Below, piece by piece: positions 6,333-10,851 of a stretch of 10,851 nucleotides of DNA. Every line of letters begins with the position of its first letter. Position 1 is the stretch's first letter. Position numbers and translations under genes: made by a program. The DNA is from Clostridia bacterium (GTDB lineage Bacteria; Bacillota; Clostridia; Oscillospirales; CAG-272): the NCBI GenBank assembly GCA_017420845.1, contig JAFQOC010000627.1:1-10851 (forward strand), written 5' to 3'. The notes below the pieces were generated by a model. That model had not been told where the DNA came from. It was given only the letters and a program-made list of their open reading frames with translations, and made no database searches.

Positions 6333-7649
6333 TCAATAGCTCGTATTGATGGCGATATCCTTCATAGCGGGCACGGTGGTATAGACCTCCTGATCCACCA
6401 CCACCTTTTCCATGTAAGGCTTGCACAGGGTATGGAACTGCTTGGCCACCACGCGGTCGGTCAGATCCGTGAACCACTCCTCGTAGGCGGTGTTGGTGAG
6501 GGCGTCCGAGGGGATGGGGTACTTCATGACCACGTTGTAGCCGTACTCGGAGGAGATCATGCGGAGCTCGCCCTCCTCTGCCTCGGCCAGAGCGTCGGCG
6601 ATGTCGTTGAGGTAGTCGTAGCTGTTGTCGCCGGTGGTGTAGAGGAAGCAGAAGCTGCCGTCGGTGACGAAGGCCTCGTCGCCGCTGACCTCATACTCCT
6701 CCAGCAGGGACTCAAAGGCGGCGTAGTCGCCCTTGTCAACCGCTACCATCAGCTCCTCGGCGGCGGCCTTGTGCTGTGCCAGCACCTCGGCGGAATACTT
6801 GATCGTCTTCAGCTCGCCCTTTTCGTCGTAGACCATGGCGCGGACGCCCTTTTCCTTGTCGTAGGCGATCTTGCCGTCGGACAGGAAGTAGACGGTATCA
6901 CCGTTCTTGTCCACAATAGTCTTGCCGTGCTCGTCCGGGCGGGGCTCACCCAGCTCCGTATCGTAAGCGATATTGTTAACCTTGGCGTTGTTCTCAGAGG
7001 GGAGATAGTAGATCACGTCGCCGTTGAGGTCGGTCTCGTAGACGTAATCAAAGGCGCGGATCAAAACCTGCTTGAAGCCCACGGCGTGCTCCTTCAAGTA
7101 GGCCATACGGGCCTCGTTGGCCAGAAGCTCGCCGTCGGCACCGTAAACCACTACCTGCAGGTAATCGTATTTGGCCTCCATGATATAGAAATCACGGAGC
7201 ATATCCACGTTGAACCCATAGGCGCTGAGTCGGGAGTTCAGGGCGGATTTGGAGCCGGCGTCGCGGGTGTATTCCTCAATATCCTCGTCGATCTGATCCA
7301 GATAGCTCTGGGGCAGAGTCAGACCCCGCTCCTCAAAGATAGCCTGGGCAGCCAGATAGCGGCGGGCGTCCTCCAGGACGGCGTTGCGGAAGTAGCTGTC
7401 GTAGGTGTTGTTCTGATCGTCAATAATGGTGTTCCAGAAGCTCGCATCGGCGACGTTGTAGCCCAGATAGCCCATGTTACCCTTCAGACGGGAAAGCATG
7501 AATTGGAACTGATTGGCGGTCAGGGTCTGACCCTCCAGTTCCATAACGACGGGGCTCTTTCCGGCGCAGGAGGTAAGAGCACAGGCCCCCGCTAAAAGCG
7601 AGAGGCAAAGCAGCACCGCCACAAAGCGGCGGGTGGTGGTGGTTTTCAT
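6333..7649 (-). CDS. Lipoprotein with SurA/PrsA-like chaperone and parvulin-like domain
   Basis: A 438-residue predicted lipoprotein anchored outside the cytoplasmic membrane, probably a folding helper for secreted proteins. The N terminus (TTTTRR, then a hydrophobic core) ends in a consensus lipobox LTSC with Cys28 as the lipidated residue. Residues about 35-185 are helical and charged, like the SurA/trigger-type N domain (QTLTANQFQFMLSRL). A parvulin-like fold seems to begin near 191 (FKQVLIRAF) and resume at about 283-376 (AEVLAQHKAAAEELMVAVDK, then a YGYNVVMKYPI strand). About 75-90 residues are inserted between these parts, with two similar DxNGDxxY motifs. Canonical parvulin catalytic residues are not evident, so isomerase activity is doubtful. 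An ATG nine codons upstream (7676) lacks a ribosome site; AAAGGA at 7660-7665 supports 7649, at a longish spacing of ten bases. It follows mfd by 47 bases, a common clostridial order. Confidence 0.75.
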   Translation of the reverse strand: MKTTTTRRFVAVLLCLSLLAGACALTSCAGKSPVVMELEGQTLTANQFQFMLSRLKGNMGYLGYNVADASFWNTIIDDQNNTYDSYFRNAVLEDARRYLAAQAIFEERGLTLPQSYLDQIDEDIEEYTRDAGSKSALNSRLSAYGFNVDMLRDFYIMEAKYDYLQVVVYGADGELLANEARMAYLKEHAVGFKQVLIRAFDYVYETDLNGDVIYYLPSENNAKVNNIAYDTELGEPRPDEHGKTIVDKNGDTVYFLSDGKIAYDKEKGVRAMVYDEKGELKTIKYSAEVLAQHKAAAEELMVAVDKGDYAAFESLLEEYEVSGDEAFVTDGSFCFLYTTGDNSYDYLNDIADALAEAEEGELRMISSEYGYNVVMKYPIPSDALTNTAYEEWFTDLTDRVVAKQFHTLCKPYMEKVVVDQEVYTTVPAMKDIAINTSY

Positions 7650-7681
7650 AGAAATCGTATCCTTTCGGTTAATCATCCTGT

Positions 7682-7693
7682 ATTATACCATAA
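7682..7693 (-). promoter_or_regulatory. Extended -10 promoter of the lipoprotein gene
   Basis: On the minus strand TGG precedes a perfect TATAAT (7687-7682), just after the mfd stop. No good -35 stands at 17 bases; TTAACT at 7713-7708 is 20 bases away. The site would give a leader of about 25 bases, so the lipoprotein gene may be transcribed both from here and by read-through from mfd, since no terminator was seen between them. Confidence 0.5.
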
Positions 7694-7696
7694 AAA

Positions 7697-10600
7697 TCAG
7701 CCTTGAGAGTTAAGCAAAGAGAGATATTTTTCAAATATTTTGTGAATAATCCCCAGCATATCCTCCCCCTGGCGGAGCTGGAGCTTGACGGCGGCGTCTC
7801 GGCTCATACCCGTAAAGCGAATGCGGCCACGGGTCATATCGGACAGGTCGCTCCAGATGTCGATGTCCAGCTGATCCTGGGTAAAGAAGACCACGTTCCC
7901 CTCCTGGCGGATGGAGGTCACCCCGCAGGCCTCGGCCAGGGCGCGGGCCAGGGCAATATCCAACAGGTTAACGGCGGGGGTAGGCAGATCGCCGTAGCGG
8001 TCGCACAGCTCGTCGGTCATGTCCTCCATATCGTCCCGGTTGCGGATGAGGGCGATGCGCTTGTAGAGGGCCATGCGCTGGGAGGGGTAGCGGACGTAGG
8101 ACTCGGGGAGGTAGGCGGAAACCGACACCGTGACGGTGCATTCCTTCTTCTCGGGGGGCTTCTCTCCCCGCTCCTCCAGTACGGCGTCGTTGAGGAGCTT
8201 GATGTAGAGGTCGTAGCCCACGGCCTCCATGTGTCCGTGCTGCTCGGCGCCCAGAAGGTTACCTGTACCGCGGATTTCCATATCTCTGAGAGCGATACGG
8301 AATCCCGCACCGAATTCGGCGTACTCCCGAATGGCACCCAACCGCTTTTCGGCGATCTCGGTGATGGCCTTACCGGGTCGGTAGGTGAAGTAGGCGTAGG
8401 CGCGCCTTGCGGATCGGCCCACACGGCCGCGGAGCTGGTGGAGCTGGGACAGACCCAGTCTTTCGGCGCAGTCCACGATGAGGGTGTTGGCGTTGGGAAT
8501 GTCCACTCCCGTCTCGATGATGGTGGTGCAAACCAGAATGTCAATCTCCCCCGTGAGCATCCTCTCCCAGATCTCCTCCAGCTGCTCCTTGTCCATCTTG
8601 CCGTGAGCTACCGTGATGCGGGCGTCGGGAATGGCTCGGGCCAAGGATCCCGCCAGCTGGTCGATGTTCTCCACCACGTTGTGGAGGTAGAAGACCTGAC
8701 CGCCGCGGCGGAGCTCCTTGCGGATGGCCTCGTGGATGATGAGATCGTCATGCTCCAGGACGTAGGTCTGGACGGGCAGACGGTCCACGGGGGCCTCGTC
8801 CAGGATGGAGATGTCGCGGATACCGCCCATGGCCATGTTCAGGGTACGGGGGATGGGGGTGGCCGACAGGGTCAGCACGTCGATGTTGCCGCAGAGCTGC
8901 TTGAGCTTTTCCTTTTGGGCCACGCCGAAGCGTTGCTCCTCGTCCACGATGAGCAGGCCGAGATCGCGGAATTTGATATCCTTACCCAGCAGTCGGTGGG
9001 TACCGATGACGATATCCACGTCCCCTCGCTCCAGGCGGCGGATGGTCTGCTCCTGCTCCTTGGGGGTCTTGAAGCGGGAGAGCATATCCACGTTCACCGA
9101 GAAGGCGCGCATACGGCGGGTGAAGGTCTGGAAGTGCTGAAGGGCCAGAATGGTGGTGGGGACCAGAACCGCCACCTGCTTGCCGTCGGTGACTGCCTTG
9201 AAGGCGGCACGGAGAGCCACCTCGGTCTTGCCGTAGCCCACGTCGCCGCAGAGCAGACGGTCCATGGGGGTGGGACGCTGCATATCCATCTTGATGTCGT
9301 CAATGGCGGCCAGCTGACCCGCCGTCTCCTCATACTCAAAGGCGGCCTCGAAGTCCCGCTGGAAATCATCATCGGGGGAGAAGGCGTAGCCGGGGCGGCG
9401 GAGACGCTCGGCGTAGAGCTTGATCAGATCCTTGGCCATTTCCTTGACCATGGCCTTGGTTCGGGCCTTGGTTTTGTTCCAATGATCGGTGCCCAGCTTG
9501 GAAAGCTTGACCATGCCGTCGTCGGCGTGGGCGCCGATGTACTTGGACACCATGTCCAGCTTTTCCACGGGAATGAAGAGCTTATCCGACCCCGCGTACT
9601 TGATACCGATGTAGTCGCGGGTCACCCCACCCGTGGTCAGGGTTTCGATGCCCGTGTACTGACCGATACCGTAGGTTTCGTGCACCACAATATCGCCAAC
9701 GTCCAGCTCGTTGAATGAGAGGATGGTTTTGGCGTTCTTCTTCTTGGCCTTTTCCGCCATGGCCTTTTGCTTTTTGGAGCGAATGGCGGCGGTGGAAAGA
9801 GCCCCTGTTCTTCCGTCGGGGTTGGTGGAGAGAATGGCGATCTTGGGGACGATGAGCTCGTAGCCGAAGAGGTATTCCCGCCAGAGGATCACCACCATAC
9901 CCCGGGGCATATCGGCGGCATTATCCATGCTTCCTTCCTTGGGAATCACGCTGTCAAAGCCCGCCTCGTCCAGCATTTCCGAGAGATTGCGGGCGGATGC
10001 CTCGTTTTCGGCAATGACGGCCAGGCGGTGGCCCGACCGCATGTAGGCGGTGAGATCCTCGCAGAGAAGCTTAAAGTTTTCGGCGTAGGAGATCATGTGC
10101 TTGGTGCGGAAGCCGAAAATGCCTCCCAGCCGCTTACCCGACATACCGTAGGACAGGGAATCCACGTGTACGGTGGCGTTGCGGTCCAAAAACAGCTCAA
10201 ACGCGGTAATGGGCTTTTGATACTCGGCGTATTTTCCCGCAATGGTGCCTGCCTCCATGAGGCTCTTAACCGTCTCGTTCATCTGCCACTCCCCCGCGCG
10301 GAGGCGGTCGTTGACGGCAGAGTTGTTGCGGATCATGAACAGGGTCTTTTCGGGGAAGTAGTCCAGAAGACAGGCACTCCGGGGGTAGAGCACCTTCATG
10401 TACTTGTCCAGATAGTTCAGCTCGGCGCCCGTGGGACTTACGGCGCGGCGGGCGGCGGTGAGGGCGGCCAGCTCCTCGTCCAGCACGCGGGAGGCCTCGG
10501 GAGTGCGTCCCGCGGTTGTTTTTCTCTGCGCACGGATGACCTCATCCAATTTAGCCAGCCCTTCCGCGTTGGTGAGCAGCTCCCGGGCAGGGAGCAGATC

Positions 10601-10851
10601 CGCCTCGTGGATGGCGTGGGTCATACGCTGGGATTCGGGATCAAACAGACCCATACGGTCAATCTCGTCACCGAACAGCTCTACACGCAGGGGGTGAGAA
10701 CCCTCGATCAGCTCTCCTTCATCGTCGTAGAAGGTGGCGTAAGGGGGACAAACGTCAATGATGCCTCCGCGGATGGCGAACTGACCGGGACCCTCTACCA
10801 TGTCCACTCGGGCGTAGCCTGCCCCCACCAGAGAGGAGGCCAGAGCCGAGG
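7697..10851 (-). CDS. mfd: Transcription-repair coupling factor Mfd, lacking N terminus (partial)
   Basis: Mfd is the ATP-driven translocase that removes RNA polymerase stalled at DNA lesions and recruits UvrA. The frame is open from the right edge to the TGA at 7697-7699, giving about 1050 residues of a protein usually 1150-1180 long, so roughly the first 100-150 are missing. Counting from the GTG codon at 10828: UvrB-like domain with VEGPGQFAIRGGIIDVCPP near 11-29; polymerase-interaction domain near 370-430 (LDVGDIVVHETYGIGQYTG); Walker A GDVGYGKTE near 527-535; Walker B DEEQ near 628; LSATPIPRT near 655; motif VI region with TTIIETGVDIPN and QLRGRVGR near 765-805; TRCF C-terminal domain to the end. 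That GTG is an internal valine, because seven more in-frame codons lead to the edge. A 671-codon frame on the opposite strand is a shadow. All key motifs are intact. Confidence 0.97.
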   Translation of the reverse strand, partial: SALASSLVGAGYARVDMVEGPGQFAIRGGIIDVCPPYATFYDDEGELIEGSHPLRVELFGDEIDRMGLFDPESQRMTHAIHEADLLPARELLTNAEGLAKLDEVIRAQRKTTAGRTPEASRVLDEELAALTAARRAVSPTGAELNYLDKYMKVLYPRSACLLDYFPEKTLFMIRNNSAVNDRLRAGEWQMNETVKSLMEAGTIAGKYAEYQKPITAFELFLDRNATVHVDSLSYGMSGKRLGGIFGFRTKHMISYAENFKLLCEDLTAYMRSGHRLAVIAENEASARNLSEMLDEAGFDSVIPKEGSMDNAADMPRGMVVILWREYLFGYELIVPKIAILSTNPDGRTGALSTAAIRSKKQKAMAEKAKKKNAKTILSFNELDVGDIVVHETYGIGQYTGIETLTTGGVTRDYIGIKYAGSDKLFIPVEKLDMVSKYIGAHADDGMVKLSKLGTDHWNKTKARTKAMVKEMAKDLIKLYAERLRRPGYAFSPDDDFQRDFEAAFEYEETAGQLAAIDDIKMDMQRPTPMDRLLCGDVGYGKTEVALRAAFKAVTDGKQVAVLVPTTILALQHFQTFTRRMRAFSVNVDMLSRFKTPKEQEQTIRRLERGDVDIVIGTHRLLGKDIKFRDLGLLIVDEEQRFGVAQKEKLKQLCGNIDVLTLSATPIPRTLNMAMGGIRDISILDEAPVDRLPVQTYVLEHDDLIIHEAIRKELRRGGQVFYLHNVVENIDQLAGSLARAIPDARITVAHGKMDKEQLEEIWERMLTGEIDILVCTTIIETGVDIPNANTLIVDCAERLGLSQLHQLRGRVGRSARRAYAYFTYRPGKAITEIAEKRLGAIREYAEFGAGFRIALRDMEIRGTGNLLGAEQHGHMEAVGYDLYIKLLNDAVLEERGEKPPEKKECTVTVSVSAYLPESYVRYPSQRMALYKRIALIRNRDDMEDMTDELCDRYGDLPTPAVNLLDIALARALAEACGVTSIRQEGNVVFFTQDQLDIDIWSDLSDMTRGRIRFTGMSRDAAVKLQLRQGEDMLGIIHKIFEKYLSLLNSQG

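Noticed and set aside
6900..7035. The two DxNGD motifs as EF-hand calcium loops
   Set aside because: They lack the Gly at loop position 6 and flanking helices, and the surroundings look like beta strands, so a turn in a hairpin is the simpler reading.
6234..7595. 453-codon open frame on the plus strand
   Set aside because: It lies antisense to the lipoprotein gene, crosses the terminator hairpin, and has a low-complexity Val/Gly/Leu/His composition. The minus frame has a signal peptide, lipobox and ribosome site.
7703..9718. 671-codon open frame on the plus strand
   Set aside because: It lies wholly opposite mfd, whose motifs are intact in the minus frame. The translation is low-complexity (rich in Val, Gly, Leu, His, Asp), as expected for the antisense of GC-rich codons, with no recognisable domain.

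Overview
The window reads as a chromosomal segment of a GC-rich member of the Bacillota, most likely class Clostridia. The grounds are a type III glutamine synthetase, RsgA and YfcE of Firmicute type, an AzlCD exporter pair, and mfd followed by a SurA/PrsA-like foldase lipoprotein, an order familiar from clostridial genomes. Coding DNA of most genes is GC-rich (a hand count of one mfd line of 60 bases gives 38 G/C), while the spacers are AT-rich. No rRNA, tRNA, CRISPR array, integrase or transposase was seen.

Layout, left to right. (1) 1-944, minus: the first 314 codons of a type III glutamine synthetase (glnN), running off the left edge. (2) 1069-3276, plus: a 735-residue protein that is clearly foreign in composition (18 G/C in one 60-base line). 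It has a large unrecognised N-terminal region, a two-helix membrane hairpin and a C-terminal Nudix domain, and it carries its own near-consensus extended promoter. (3) 3323-4422, minus: azlC-azlD, a translationally coupled branched-chain amino acid exporter, with its promoter at 4476-4504. (4) 4628-6229, plus: rsgA (ribosome-assembly GTPase), then yfcE (metallophosphodiesterase), separated by a 45-base gap that holds a 20-base near-perfect palindrome. (5) 6276-6313: a strong two-way terminator between the convergent blocks. (6) 6333-7649, minus: a lipoprotein with a parvulin-like domain. (7) 7697-10851, minus: mfd, missing its N terminus at the right edge.

Most of the window is core housekeeping: nitrogen assimilation, amino acid export, ribosome maturation, extracytoplasmic folding and transcription-coupled repair. 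The accessory element is the AT-rich Nudix membrane gene between glnN and azlD. It is the best candidate for something undescribed. Its two soluble parts both appear to face the cytosol, which would fit a nucleotide-sensing or nucleotide-cleaving domain coupled to a membrane hairpin, but that reading is inference.

Smaller oddities are a degenerate G4 motif in RsgA, a degenerate Nudix box, an insertion with two similar strand-turn-strand motifs inside the parvulin-like domain, and the rsgA-yfcE palindrome, which partly overlaps a perfect -35 hexamer.
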